A DNA stretch of 64,000 nt from Pseudodonghicola flavimaris (GTDB lineage Bacteria; Pseudomonadota; Alphaproteobacteria; Rhodobacterales; Rhodobacteraceae): positions 62,001 through 126,000 of the forward strand of contig NZ_JASNJD010000002.1 of the NCBI RefSeq assembly GCF_030164425.1, read 5' to 3'. This document shows, in pieces, positions 19,833 to 28,150 of this stretch. How positions within the stretch are numbered: the first letter of the stretch is position 1; each line of letters opens with the position of its first letter. Made by a program: the position numbers and the translations under genes. The notes beneath the pieces were generated by a model. It made no database searches, was not told the DNA's origin, and worked only from the letters and a program-made list of their open reading frames with translations.

Positions 19833-19857
19833 GAAAACGGTCCACTGGACCGTTTTC
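19833..19857. repeat. Perfect 12-bp-arm palindrome downstream of fadH
   Basis: Arms GAAAACGGTCCA and its exact complement are separated by a single C. It lies 90 bases after the fadH stop, between convergent fadH and the ABM-domain gene, and forms part of a compound repeat with the element at 19872. It could stop transcription, since TTTT follows on the plus strand and its mirror on the minus. Confidence 0.75.
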
Positions 19858-19871
19858 CGGGCGCCGCTCGC

Positions 19872-19917
19872 CCTTTTTCTGGCTGCAAATATCCGGGGGG
19901 AACGGCCGCAGGCCGTG
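19872..19917 (+). repeat. Dispersed repeat copy (CTTTTTCTGGCT...CAAATATCC type)
   Basis: CTTTTTCTGGCTGCAAATAT followed by CCGGGGGG and a short hairpin ACGGCC-GCA-GGCCGT. The same core recurs at 46008 and 60203 with different hairpins after it. It is intergenic between convergent genes. Confidence 0.65.
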
Positions 19918-19930
19918 GGGACAGAGCCTC

Positions 19931-20281
19931 CTATTCCCCATCGTGCGCCGCGCGGCTGTCCTCCGGCGCCTCGGCGCGGTCGGTCAGGCCGTAGTCGCGC
20001 AGCACATGCGCCACCCGCAGCCGATAATCGCGAAACAGCCCGCCACGGCCGCTGGCCTGCGCCTGCCGATGCGCGGCGAGCTGGCGCCAGCGCGCCACCG
20101 CCGCCTCATCCTCCCAGAAGGACAGCGACAGGAGCTTGCCGGGCTGGGTCAGGCTCTCGAACCGCTCGACCGAGATGAAGCCCTCGATCTCTTCCGCCAA
20201 CGGCCGCATCTCGGCGGCGATGTCCAGATAGGCCGCGGTCGCGCCCTCTGCCGGTTCCACTTCGAAAATGATTGCGATCAT
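19931..20281 (-). CDS. Antibiotic biosynthesis monooxygenase (ABM) domain protein
   Basis: A 116-residue dimeric alpha/beta-barrel protein: MIAIIFEVEPAEG start, EIEGFISVERFESLTQPGK and LSLSFWEDEAAVARWR blocks are typical of ABM-domain proteins. These act as small cofactor-free monooxygenases or heme/quinone-handling proteins; function is not defined here. Its ATG overlaps the stop of the NIPSNAP gene by four bases, so the two are one unit, probably repressed by the divergent ArsR regulator. Confidence 0.85.
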   Translation of the reverse strand: MIAIIFEVEPAEGATAAYLDIAAEMRPLAEEIEGFISVERFESLTQPGKLLSLSFWEDEAAVARWRQLAAHRQAQASGRGGLFRDYRLRVAHVLRDYGLTDRAEAPEDSRAAHDGE

Positions 20282-20592
20282 GATCCCCCTCCCGAGGCCA
20301 GTTTCAGAAAGCTCCGGTCCTCGCGCAGGATAAAGCCCTCCTTCTGCGCGAAAAGATAATTCTCCCGTCCCAGCGGATCGGCAGCCAGCCGGGCGCGATA
20401 GGCTTCATAGGCGGCGAGGCTTTCGATGTTGTAGAGACCATATGCCAGCGTGCTGGAGCCTTCATGCGGCGCGAAATAACCGATCAGATCGGCGCCGTTG
20501 CGCGGGATCGCCTCGCCCCAGGTGCGGGCGTAGCGGCGGAACTGGTCGTGTTTGGTGGGATCGATCTGATAGCGGATGACACAGGTCAGCAT
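20278..20592 (-). CDS. NIPSNAP-family protein
   Basis: A 104-residue dimeric alpha/beta-barrel protein of the NIPSNAP family (LTCVIRYQIDPTKHDQFRRYAR start, SLAAYEAYRARLAADP middle, SFLKL end). Bacterial NIPSNAP proteins have no settled function. It is the first gene of a two-gene unit with the ABM protein, starts at 20592, and lies 72 bases from the divergent ArsR gene with a perfect palindrome in between. Confidence 0.85.
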   Translation of the reverse strand: MLTCVIRYQIDPTKHDQFRRYARTWGEAIPRNGADLIGYFAPHEGSSTLAYGLYNIESLAAYEAYRARLAADPLGRENYLFAQKEGFILREDRSFLKLASGGGS

Positions 20593-20642
20593 GGGGGTCT
20601 CCTTCGAATGCCTGCCCGCTTCTACCCCCTTGCGCGGCGCAG

Positions 20643-20666
20643 ATGCTTCGACCACAGTCGAAGCAT
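20643..20666. promoter_or_regulatory. Perfect palindromic operator of the ArsR-type regulator
   Basis: The arms ATGCTTCGAC (20643-20652) and GTCGAAGCAT (20657-20666) are exact complements around CACA. This is the form of an ArsR/SmtB-family operator. It overlaps the start codon of the regulator gene and lies about 50 bases upstream of the divergent NIPSNAP/ABM unit, so one dimer could control both directions. Confidence 0.8.
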
Positions 20667-21378
20667 GAAAGAAGGACCCGATATCGCCCGCATCGCCGCC
20701 CTGATCGGCGACCCGGCCCGCGCCAACATTCTCACCGCGCTGATGAGCGGCAAGGCCCTGACCGCAAGCGAACTGGCGGCAGAGGCCGGCGTCGGCCTGC
20801 CGACCGCCTCCTCCCACCTGCGCAAACTGGAGGACAGCGGGCTGATCCGCCTGCGCAAATCCGGCCGCCACCGCTATTTCACCCTATCCGGAGAAGAGGT
20901 CGCCCAAGTGCTGGAGGCACTGATGGGACTGGCCGCCGGCCGGGGCCACCTGCGCAGCCGCACCGGACCGAAAGACGATGCGCTGCGCCGCGCCCGGGTC
21001 TGCTACAACCACCTGGCCGGAGAGATGGGGGTGCAGATCTACGAGGTGATGCGCGCCCGCGGCCAGATCGCCGGACCGGCCGACGATCTGCTCCTGACCG
21101 CCTCGGGGCGGGATTTCGTCGCCGGGCTGGGCATCGATCTCGACAGCCTGCCGCGCAGCCGCGCGCCGCTGTGCCGGGAATGCCTGGACTGGAGTGCACG
21201 GCAATCGCATCTGGCCGGCCGGCTGGGCCGAGCGTTGCTGGCGCAGTTCATCGCCACCGGCTGGGCGCGGCGCGACGCGACCGGCCGGGCGGTACGGTTC
21301 ACCCCGGCGGGAGAGGCCGCCTTTGCCCGCGCCTTCGCCAGGCCGCCGGCGGAAACGGCAGCAGCGGCGGCGGGCTGA
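20665..21378 (+). CDS. ArsR-family winged-helix regulator
   Basis: A 237-residue regulator. The N-terminal 90 residues form an ArsR/SmtB winged helix (IARIAALIGDPARANILTALM, then LTASELAAEAGVGLPTASSHLRKLEDSGLI). The remaining 145 residues are a second part with cysteines in CREC-L-DW near residue 170, longer than metal-sensing ArsR proteins. No Shine-Dalgarno is visible before the ATG at 20665, which is inside its own palindromic operator; the mRNA may be leaderless. It probably represses itself and the divergent NIPSNAP/ABM unit. The signal is unknown. Confidence 0.88.
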   Translation: MKEGPDIARIAALIGDPARANILTALMSGKALTASELAAEAGVGLPTASSHLRKLEDSGLIRLRKSGRHRYFTLSGEEVAQVLEALMGLAAGRGHLRSRTGPKDDALRRARVCYNHLAGEMGVQIYEVMRARGQIAGPADDLLLTASGRDFVAGLGIDLDSLPRSRAPLCRECLDWSARQSHLAGRLGRALLAQFIATGWARRDATGRAVRFTPAGEAAFARAFARPPAETAAAAAG

Positions 21379-21507
21379 ACCCCCAAACATCGTTTCTGCG
21401 CCATAAACGATACCCATCAAATCCCCGAGAATATCCCACCCCTGCCCCGTTCTTGCCCAGATTGGCCGCGATAACCGATCCAAAGACAAGAAACCGAGGA
21501 CGACGGC

Positions 21508-22413
21508 ATGGACCGACTGACCGAAATGGAAGCCTTCGCCAATGTGGTGGATCAGGGTGGCTTCACAGATGCGGCCAAGAAGATGGGCATCTCGAAATCG
21601 GCCGTCTCGAAACATGTGTCGAGCCTTGAGGCCCGGCTCGGGGCGCGGCTGCTGAACCGCACCACCCGACGCGTCAGCCCCACCGAAATCGGCCTGGCCT
21701 ATTACGACCGCGCCCGCCGCGTGCTGAACGACGCCGGCGAGGCCGATGCGCTGGTGACCTCGATGCAATCGGCGCCCTCCGGGCTGCTGCGGGTCAGCGT
21801 CGCCACCGATTTCGGCGTCAACCTGCTGTCGCCGATCCTGTCGGACTTCCTGACCGATTTCCCCGATATCACCGTCAACATGGTGCTGAACAACCGTTAT
21901 GTCGAACTGATCTCGGAAGGTTTCGACATGGCCGTGCGCATCGGCGAGCTGGAAGACAGCACGCTGCGCGCCCGCAAGCTGACCGAAAGCACCAAGCGGC
22001 TGATCGCCAGCCCCAGCTATCTGCAGCAGTTCGGCCGGCCGCAGAAGATCGACGACCTGAACAATCACAAGCTGCTGCACTATTCCAACCAGTCCAGCGG
22101 CAATGTCTGGAAGCTGACCGCCCCCTCGGGCGAAAAGCGCCAGGTGCGGACCGCCGGCTGGCTGTCGGTGAATGACGGGCAATCGCTGCTGAACGCTGCG
22201 ATCTCCGGGCTCGGAATCGCCTATCTGCCCAGCTATCTCTATGCCCATGCGATGAAGGAAGGCCTGGTCGAGGACGCCATGCCGTCGCTGCCGGTGGAGA
22301 CCCAGGGCATCTATGCCGTCTATCCGCCCGGCCGCTTCACCCAGCCGAAAGTGCGCGCCTTCATCGATTTCCTGGTCCATGCCTTTGCCGAAAAGGGCCC
22401 GACCGACTGGTAA
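21508..22413 (+). CDS. LysR-family transcriptional regulator
   Basis: A 301-residue LysR protein with an N-terminal winged helix (MDRLTEMEAFANVVDQGGFTDAAKKMGISKSAVSKHV) and a periplasmic-binding-like effector domain (from about residue 90). It resembles the CrgA/AaeR-type branch common in proteobacteria. The usual divergent target is absent: the preceding gene is co-directional ArsR, and the next is convergent. Effector and targets unknown. A strong terminator follows. Confidence 0.92.
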   Translation: MDRLTEMEAFANVVDQGGFTDAAKKMGISKSAVSKHVSSLEARLGARLLNRTTRRVSPTEIGLAYYDRARRVLNDAGEADALVTSMQSAPSGLLRVSVATDFGVNLLSPILSDFLTDFPDITVNMVLNNRYVELISEGFDMAVRIGELEDSTLRARKLTESTKRLIASPSYLQQFGRPQKIDDLNNHKLLHYSNQSSGNVWKLTAPSGEKRQVRTAGWLSVNDGQSLLNAAISGLGIAYLPSYLYAHAMKEGLVEDAMPSLPVETQGIYAVYPPGRFTQPKVRAFIDFLVHAFAEKGPTDW

Positions 22414-22493
22414 GCCCTATCGCTGACCGCCTTTGCCTGCCTGAGCTGAAACCTGTTCCCTTGGCAACCCGCCTGCCCCCGTGCGTGTCCTGC

Positions 22494-22517
22494 AAAGACC
22501 GCCGGGGGTCTTTTTTT
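22494..22517 (+). terminator. Intrinsic terminator after the LysR gene
   Basis: AAAGACC pairs with GGTCTTT around a 6-base loop, followed by a run of T to 22517. It is 81 bases past the LysR stop. Confidence 0.8.
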
Positions 22518-22534
22518 GGCGGTGGCGGCTGCGA

Positions 22535-23479
22535 TCAACCTGCGGGCAGCAGCACCGCCTCGACCCGGCGGTTCCTCTCGCGTCCCGCATCGGTGGTGTT
22601 GGGAGCGATCGGCGCCAGATAGCCCACCCCATCGGCCGAGAGGCGGCCGGCATCGGCGCCATAGTCCGCGACCATCCGCGCCCGCACCGCCTCGGCCCGC
22701 TGCTTCGACAGGGCCATATTCGCCTCCAGCCCGCCGACGCTGTCGGTATGGCCGACGAAGACCAGCCGAAACCCGGGATTGGCGGCGAGGAACCCGGCCA
22801 GCGCGACCAGCGAATCGTAGCGCTCCGGCCCCAGCGTGTCGGCGCCGGTGCCGAAATCCAGATCGCTCAGAACCACATGGCCCTCCGCCAGCAGAACGGC
22901 GGCCAGGGCCTCTTCGGCGTCGGCCGGGGTCGGGGGCAGCTCGGTCTCCGGCGCCGGTGCGATCTCGGTCGCGCCCGGGTCGGCCGGGGTCACCTCGATC
23001 ATCTGCAGATAGGCGCTACTGCCGGTATGGCTGACCATCAGGCTGACCGCCTCCGCCGCGCCCCGCCGCGCCGACAGGAAGCGGAAGTTGCCCAGATCGA
23101 CATGCATCTGCGGCGCCAGGGCGACCTCGGTGCCATAGCGGAAATCGAACCCGCCACAGCTTTCGGCGGTACAGTCGAGCAGGATGCGATAGCCCTCCGC
23201 CTCCAGCTCCGCCCGCAGCGGCGCCAGCAGCTGCAGCGGCGTGGCAGAGGTGCCATCGAGCCGCCAGGTCCGGCGCATCACCGCGCCTTCCAGATGCGCC
23301 GAGGGCACCCGACTGCCATCGAAGCCGGCCAGCGGCAGGTCATAGCTGTCCAGCGGGCTGCTGCGTTCGGACAAAAGCCGGGCGGCCGCCGGCACCTCAA
23401 GCGCGCAGACCGGCCCCGGCGCCGCCAGCAGCAGCGCCCCCAGCCCGGCCATCAGCCCCGATGCCGCCGCCCGGATCAT
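22535..23479 (-). CDS. OmpA-domain protein, exported, 314 aa
   Basis: A Sec signal peptide (residues 1-26, GLGALLLAAPGPVCALE) precedes a roughly 150-residue N-terminal region containing a cysteine pair (LDCTAESCGG), an acidic/proline linker and a C-terminal OmpA domain (LVFVGHTDSVGG, NMALSKQRAEAVRARM, RERNRRVEAV). It should bind peptidoglycan in the periplasm. The N-terminal region resembles the uncharacterised OmpA-family proteins of Rhodobacterales. The next gene upstream on the same strand starts 12 bases before. Confidence 0.88.
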   Translation of the reverse strand: MIRAAASGLMAGLGALLLAAPGPVCALEVPAAARLLSERSSPLDSYDLPLAGFDGSRVPSAHLEGAVMRRTWRLDGTSATPLQLLAPLRAELEAEGYRILLDCTAESCGGFDFRYGTEVALAPQMHVDLGNFRFLSARRGAAEAVSLMVSHTGSSAYLQMIEVTPADPGATEIAPAPETELPPTPADAEEALAAVLLAEGHVVLSDLDFGTGADTLGPERYDSLVALAGFLAANPGFRLVFVGHTDSVGGLEANMALSKQRAEAVRARMVADYGADAGRLSADGVGYLAPIAPNTTDAGRERNRRVEAVLLPAG

Positions 23480-23491
23480 CTCAGGCCACCC

Positions 23492-24064
23492 TCATCTGAA
23501 CTGCGCGTGATAGGCATCGTTGGGCTGCATGGCGATGGCACTGGCCACCCGGTTGGTCATGTTGAAGAACCCCACCACATTGGCGATATCCCAGATGTCC
23601 CGGTCGCTGAAGCCGGCCGCGCGCAGCGCCTGGCGATCCGCCTCCGCGACGGTAGAGCTGGCGGTGGTCACCTTCTCGGCAAACTCCAGCATCGCCCGTT
23701 GCCGCGCATCGAGCGGCGCGACGCGGTAATTCATCACCAGCATCTCACCCAACGCGGGATCGCCCGACAGCTCGCGCACGGCGGCGCCATGGGCGACCTG
23801 ACAATAAAAACAGCGGTTGATCGACGACACCACAACCGCGATCATCTCGCGCTCCAGCTTGCTCAGCCCACTGGGCGCCAGCATCAGGTCGTTATACATC
23901 GCCGAAAAGGCGTTCAGCTTGTCGATGTCGAAGGCATGTGCCTTCAGCACATTCGGCACCAGCCCCAGCTTGTCCTGACAGATGTCGAAGTACTTCTGGG
24001 TGGCGTCCGGCAGCGGATCGACCATCGGCAGGTCCAGCGCGGTGGGGGCTCTCTCCTGGGTCAC
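23492..24064 (-). CDS. AhpD-like / peroxidase-related protein
   Basis: A 190-residue carboxymuconolactone-decarboxylase-fold protein with the redox CXXC motif in NRCFYCQVAHGA near residue 85, as in alkylhydroperoxidase AhpD-like proteins (uncharacterised peroxidase-related enzyme family). I chose the GTG at 24064 because an AGGAGG site sits 8-9 bases before it; a TTG two codons earlier would be too close to that site. It follows the GNAT gene on the same strand after 13 bases. Confidence 0.85.
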   Translation of the reverse strand: MTQERAPTALDLPMVDPLPDATQKYFDICQDKLGLVPNVLKAHAFDIDKLNAFSAMYNDLMLAPSGLSKLEREMIAVVVSSINRCFYCQVAHGAAVRELSGDPALGEMLVMNYRVAPLDARQRAMLEFAEKVTTASSTVAEADRQALRAAGFSDRDIWDIANVVGFFNMTNRVASAIAMQPNDAYHAQFR

Positions 24065-24077
24065 TTGCAAACTCCTC

Positions 24078-24794
24078 CTATTGCAAGATGCGGTAGTGAT
24101 ACGCCCCCACTACGTCCATTCCGAGAGAGGAATACAAGGCATTCGCCCCGTCATTTGCCCGGGTGCAGACCACCGAAAGCTTCTGCGCGCCCTGCGCTCT
24201 GGCCCAGAAGGCAGCGCCGCGCATCATCCACTGGCCCAGCCCCTGCTTGCGCTGATGCGGCAGAATCTCCAGCGCGTGCAGCATGGCGACGCCCTGGTGA
24301 ACGGCGACGAAGGCCGCGCCGCCCGGCTTGTCGTTATAGCGTGCCAGCAGCCCGGTCTTGGGCCCTTCGGCGCGCATCATCACCGCCAGCCGCTCCGGCC
24401 CGATCCCGCCCTCAGCCCAGATCTCGCGCATGATCACCAGCGGCTCCCAGACCGGCAGCACGGTGACGCGCGGCACCGGGATCTGGGTCAGACGGTCTAC
24501 CGGGGTGGCATAGGCGGTGACCGGGTCCTTGATCTGATAGCCGCGCGCCGCCAGCGCCGCATCCAATGCGCTGTCCTCGGGCCGGATCATGAACAGCCGG
24601 GGCTGCCCCAGCGCCAGCATGCCGGCTTCGGCCTGCGCGATATCATCCTCTTGCACCGCGTCCCGCGCCGAGGCGGCGGATACCCGGCTGCCGCCGCCCC
24701 GCCCCTCGCGCAGCAGCCAGGGGCCTTCGGACAGATAGCGCGCCGCGGGCCAGGTCCCGTCGATGGTGTCGAACAGCCAGGGCGCGGCGGTCAC
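24078..24794 (-). CDS. GNAT-family N-acetyltransferase
   Basis: A 238-residue protein whose C-terminal half is a GNAT domain: HALEILPHQRKQGLGQWMMR near residue 175 carries the acetyl-CoA loop and NDGANALYSSLGM the following signature. The N-terminal half is a degenerate second domain. The GTG start at 24794 overlaps the stop of the CinA-like gene by four bases (GTGA), so translation is coupled. Substrate unknown. Confidence 0.8.
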   Translation of the reverse strand: MTAAPWLFDTIDGTWPAARYLSEGPWLLREGRGGGSRVSAASARDAVQEDDIAQAEAGMLALGQPRLFMIRPEDSALDAALAARGYQIKDPVTAYATPVDRLTQIPVPRVTVLPVWEPLVIMREIWAEGGIGPERLAVMMRAEGPKTGLLARYNDKPGGAAFVAVHQGVAMLHALEILPHQRKQGLGQWMMRGAAFWARAQGAQKLSVVCTRANDGANALYSSLGMDVVGAYHYRILQ

Positions 24795-25513
24795 AGGCCC
24801 AGCTCCCGGGCGAGCCGGGTGATCGCGGCATCGACGCGGGCCCCTTCGGCGCCGCGCACCACGATATTGGCGCCGTAAGCCCCGTCCTTCTGGAACGGAT
24901 AGGACCCGATCGAGAGATCGGGAAAATCGGCGGCCAGTGCGGCCAGCGGCGTGGCGATCTCGCCCTCGCCGCGCATCACCCGCAGGCTTTGCGACAGGAG
25001 CGGCGCGCCGCCCGTCAGGGTCGGCAGGACACTGGCGACCATCGCCTCGAACACCGCCGGTACACCCGCCATCACATGCACGTTGCCAAGGGTGAAGCCC
25101 GGCGCCACCGAGACCGGGTTGTCGATCAGCGTGGCCCCCTCGGGGATCCGCGCCATCCGCAGCCGCGCCTCGTTCAGCTCCGCTCCGGTACGGGCATAAT
25201 GCGCCGCCAGCAGCGCCCGGGCATCGGCGCGGACATCGATGGTCGCCTCGAAGGCCGCGGCGATGCAATCGGCGGTGATATCGTCATGGGTCGGGCCAAT
25301 GCCGCCGCTGGTGAACACGTGATCATAGGCCCCGGACAGCGCCCGGACCGCCGCGACGATCGCCGCGCGCTCATCGCCGACAACACGGACCTCCTGCAGG
25401 TCGATGCCCTGTTTGGTCAGCTCACCGGCGAGGTGATACATGTTGGAATCGCGGGTCCGCCCGGAGAGGATTTCATCCCCGATCACGAGCATGGCAGCGG
25501 TTGGATTGGTCAT
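24791..25513 (-). CDS. Competence/damage-inducible CinA N-terminal-like (molybdopterin-binding) protein
   Basis: A 240-residue protein of the MoaB/MogA fold, corresponding to the N-terminal COG1058 half of CinA, with VIGDEILSGRTRDSN at the start and TSGGIGPTHDDIT near residue 70. Full CinA adds a pyridine-nucleotide deamidase domain, absent here. COG1058 proteins can hydrolyse ADP-ribose-like compounds, so a role in nucleotide clean-up is possible. It is divergent from sfsA. Confidence 0.88.
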   Translation of the reverse strand: MTNPTAAMLVIGDEILSGRTRDSNMYHLAGELTKQGIDLQEVRVVGDERAAIVAAVRALSGAYDHVFTSGGIGPTHDDITADCIAAAFEATIDVRADARALLAAHYARTGAELNEARLRMARIPEGATLIDNPVSVAPGFTLGNVHVMAGVPAVFEAMVASVLPTLTGGAPLLSQSLRVMRGEGEIATPLAALAADFPDLSIGSYPFQKDGAYGANIVVRGAEGARVDAAITRLARELGL

Positions 25514-25575
25514 GGTGCCCCGTCCCTCATATCGCGGTCTTGAAGGGCCGCGCAGGCAGGTATAGGCCGGGTTTC

Positions 25576-26274
25576 ATGCGCTTTCAAACCCCTCTTGTCC
25601 CGGCCCGGCTGATCCGCCGATACAAACGCTTTCTTGCCGATTGCCGGCTGCAGGACGGCAGCGAGATCACCGCCCATTGCGCCAATCCGGGTTCGATGAT
25701 GGGCCTGGCCGATCCGGAGATGAAAATCTGGCTCGAACCCAATGACGATCCGAAAAAGAAACTGAAATACGGCTGGCGGCTGGTCGATCACGAAAACGGC
25801 CATTTCACCGGCGTCGATACCTCGGTTCCGAACCGGGCGCTGAAGGCGGCGCTGATCGCCGGCGACGTTCCCGGCCTGACCGCACCGACCGTGCGGGCAG
25901 AGGTGAAATACGGCGAGAAAAGCCGGGTGGATTTCCTGCTGTCCGGCGCCGGGCCCGATACCTATGTCGAAGTCAAATCGGTCACGCTCAGCCGCAGCCC
26001 CGGCTTTGCCGAATTCCCCGACTCCCGCACCGCGCGCGGGCTGAAACACCTTGAGGAGCTCTCGGCCATGGTCACCGCCGGCCATCGTGCGGTGATGCTC
26101 TACCTGGTGCAGCGCACCGATTGCGACCGCGTCGGCATCGCCGGCGATATCGACCCGGCCTATGCCGCCGGGCTGGTGGCCGCGCGCGCCGCGGGTGTTG
26201 AGGTGGCCTGCTTCGACTGCGCCATTTCGCCGGAGGAGATCACCCTGCGCCGGCCGCTGCCCTTCGTCGGCTGA
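25576..26274 (+). CDS. sfsA: Sugar fermentation stimulation protein homolog
   Basis: A 232-residue SfsA protein with the family signature ITAHCANPGSMMGL near residue 32 and EVKYGEKSRVDFLL / YVEVKSVTL in the nuclease-like core (PD-(D/E)XK-like acidic residues). E. coli SfsA binds DNA and was reported to affect maltose genes; the biochemical role is not settled. The ATG at 25576 is the start that gives the family length. Confidence 0.93.
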   Translation: MRFQTPLVPARLIRRYKRFLADCRLQDGSEITAHCANPGSMMGLADPEMKIWLEPNDDPKKKLKYGWRLVDHENGHFTGVDTSVPNRALKAALIAGDVPGLTAPTVRAEVKYGEKSRVDFLLSGAGPDTYVEVKSVTLSRSPGFAEFPDSRTARGLKHLEELSAMVTAGHRAVMLYLVQRTDCDRVGIAGDIDPAYAAGLVAARAAGVEVACFDCAISPEEITLRRPLPFVG

Positions 26275-26280
26275 CCCGGC

Positions 26281-26928
26281 TCAGCCCGGCGCCGAAAGCC
26301 GCAGGGACGGGTCGTAGCGGTAGCGCATCACCCGCCGCTCCGTGCCCGGCTGCGGCAGATAGTCTGCGACATCGCCGCTGCGTTCCTGCAGCATCAGAAG
26401 GCCGCTCTTCGGATCGATATAGACGACGTGGCGGGCGCCGAAATAGCGGCCCGAGGCATCCGCATCGGTCCGGGTGAAGAATTCGTAGACGCGATAACGC
26501 TGACCCTCATGCTCCACCACTCCGCGGCAGACCGGGTCCGAGATATTGCGCGACATCTGGTCCCGGCTGGCCCGCTCCTCCGCCTCGAAATCGCCCGGCG
26601 CCCGCATCGTCAGGTTCTGCCGCCAGGGTCCCTGCGCGGTCGGCCCGCTCCACGACCGGCCACCGATCACCAGCGTCATCTGCTGCCCCGGCAGGCCCGT
26701 CAGCGACTTCATCGGCGTGTCGAAGACGACGCGCTGCCGTTTCTTCACCTGCCCCCCGACCGTCAGGACCGTAGTGTCGACGACATGCGGCGGACGGGCG
26801 AAGGGATCGAGCGCCCCACCGTGGAACAGCGCCGCGATCTCGCTGCGGCAGCTGCCCGCCCGCGCCGGTCCAGGCAGCGCCGAAATCAGGGTTCCCAAAC
26901 CGGCCAAAAAGGCGAAAAGCAGTCTCAT
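26281..26928 (-). CDS. Exported protein of unknown function, 215 aa
   Basis: A signal peptide (FAFLAGLGTLISALPGPARA, cleavage near residue 24) is followed by a mature part without recognisable catalytic motif. It has one cysteine just after the signal and another in ISDPVCRGVVEHEGQ. The pattern of alternating beta-strand-like segments ending with YIDPKSGLLML and RRVMRYRYDPSLRL suggests a lipid-carrier-like or lipoprotein-localisation-type beta fold, but this is a guess. The start at 26928 lacks a clear ribosome site. Confidence 0.65.
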   Translation of the reverse strand: MRLLFAFLAGLGTLISALPGPARAGSCRSEIAALFHGGALDPFARPPHVVDTTVLTVGGQVKKRQRVVFDTPMKSLTGLPGQQMTLVIGGRSWSGPTAQGPWRQNLTMRAPGDFEAEERASRDQMSRNISDPVCRGVVEHEGQRYRVYEFFTRTDADASGRYFGARHVVYIDPKSGLLMLQERSGDVADYLPQPGTERRVMRYRYDPSLRLSAPG

Positions 26929-27050
26929 CGGAACAAATCCAGCAGCATAAAATATGATCCCAGCATAGCCCGAAACGCGCCGTCCTGAAACTGTGAAGCC
27001 GGTGTTCTCGGCCGCCCTCTGGCACTTCCCGGGGGAAGGCGTTAAATAGC

Positions 27051-27893
27051 ATGGTCGAGGCAAAAAGATGGAGCCTACCCTTGAACACCGAATTGCGCGG
27101 ACATCGCAACCGGGACGGTATCCGAATTCACGAGCCGGCAGATTTCGCAGGAATGCATAAGGCGGGGCGTATCGCCGCGCAGATTCTGGACGAAATGCCT
27201 GAGCATATTTTCCCGGGCCAGACCACCGGAGAGATCGACCGCCTGATCGAGGAGAAGGTGACCGCCTATGGCGCGACCTCGGCGACGATCGGTTACAAGG
27301 GCTACAAGCACGCCAGCTGCATCAGCGTGAACCATGTGGTCTGCCATGGCATCCCCAGCGACAAGCGACTGAAGGACGGCGATATCCTGAACATCGACGT
27401 CACCGTGATCGTCGATGGCTGGTTCGGCGACACCAGCCGCATGTATGTGGCCGGCAAGCTGTCGCGCAAGGCGGAGCGGCTGATCCAGGTGACCTATGAT
27501 TCCCTGATGATCGGCATCGACATGGTCAAACCCGGCAATACCTTCGGCGATATCGGCCATGCCATTCAGGCCTATGTCGAAAGCCAGCGGATGAGCGTGG
27601 TCCGCGATTTCTGCGGCCACGGGCTCGGGCAGGTGTTCCACGACCGTCCCAACGTGCTGCACTATGGCCGCCCGGGCACCGGCGCGGTGCTGGAGGAAGG
27701 CATGTTCTTCACCATCGAACCGATGGTGAACCTGGGCCGGCCCGACACCAAGACGCTGGCCGATGACTGGACCGCGGTGACCCGCGACAAATCGCTGTCG
27801 GCGCAATACGAACATTCCGTCGGCGTGACTGCGGATGGGGTCGATATCTTCACCCTGTCGCCGGCCGGCAAGTTCCATCCGACCTACGGCTGA
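27051..27893 (+). CDS. map: Methionine aminopeptidase, type I
   Basis: Map removes the initiator methionine from new proteins. The 280-residue pita-bread enzyme has the five metal ligands in place: aspartates in NIDVTVIVDGWFGDTSRMY, histidine in CGHGLGQVFHD, glutamate in TIEPMVN and glutamate in QYEHSVG; the substrate histidine is in NHVVCHGIPS. AAGG lies upstream of the ATG at 27051. The first 15 residues are atypical, and a TTG at 27081 could be the true start. Confidence 0.94.
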   Translation: MVEAKRWSLPLNTELRGHRNRDGIRIHEPADFAGMHKAGRIAAQILDEMPEHIFPGQTTGEIDRLIEEKVTAYGATSATIGYKGYKHASCISVNHVVCHGIPSDKRLKDGDILNIDVTVIVDGWFGDTSRMYVAGKLSRKAERLIQVTYDSLMIGIDMVKPGNTFGDIGHAIQAYVESQRMSVVRDFCGHGLGQVFHDRPNVLHYGRPGTGAVLEEGMFFTIEPMVNLGRPDTKTLADDWTAVTRDKSLSAQYEHSVGVTADGVDIFTLSPAGKFHPTYG

Positions 27894-27917
27894 CAACCCG
27901 GTCCACCACGCAAGAAA

Positions 27918-27941
27918 AAAGGCAGGCCCAGGCCTGCCTTT
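27918..27941. terminator. Bidirectional terminator between map and a small membrane-protein gene
   Basis: Stem AAAGGCAGGC/GCCTGCCTTT with a short loop. A run of A residues lies on the left (27914-27920), giving a T-run for leftward transcripts, and TTT ends the right arm for rightward ones. It serves map (+) and the 53-aa gene (-). Confidence 0.75.
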
Positions 27942-27988
27942 GTCGTATCAGCCACCCGCGCCGCGGCATCGGCCACCGCGCCGGGAGG

Positions 27989-28150
27989 TCACTGCGCCCG
28001 CAGCGACAGCGCCTTTTGCACATGCAGCGGCGCCGCATCGTAGCGCGCCGAGACACGCTGTTCGCAATCCGCGGCATAAAGCGCCACCGTGCCCGCGACC
28101 AGGGCAGTAAGGGTGATCGCACCCAGTAGAGACACACGCAAACCCGTCAT
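27989..28150 (-). CDS. Small single-pass membrane or exported protein, 53 aa
   Basis: A short open frame from ATG at 28150 encodes MTGLRVSLLGAITLTALVAG with one hydrophobic segment, then a polar tail rich in alanine and arginine with one cysteine (DCEQRVSARYDAAPLHV). A GAGCGAGAAG stretch lies before the start and a terminator stands 50 bases after the stop. The hydrophobic segment and neighbouring terminator make it likely real. Family not recognised. Confidence 0.6.
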   Translation of the reverse strand: MTGLRVSLLGAITLTALVAGTVALYAADCEQRVSARYDAAPLHVQKALSLRAQ

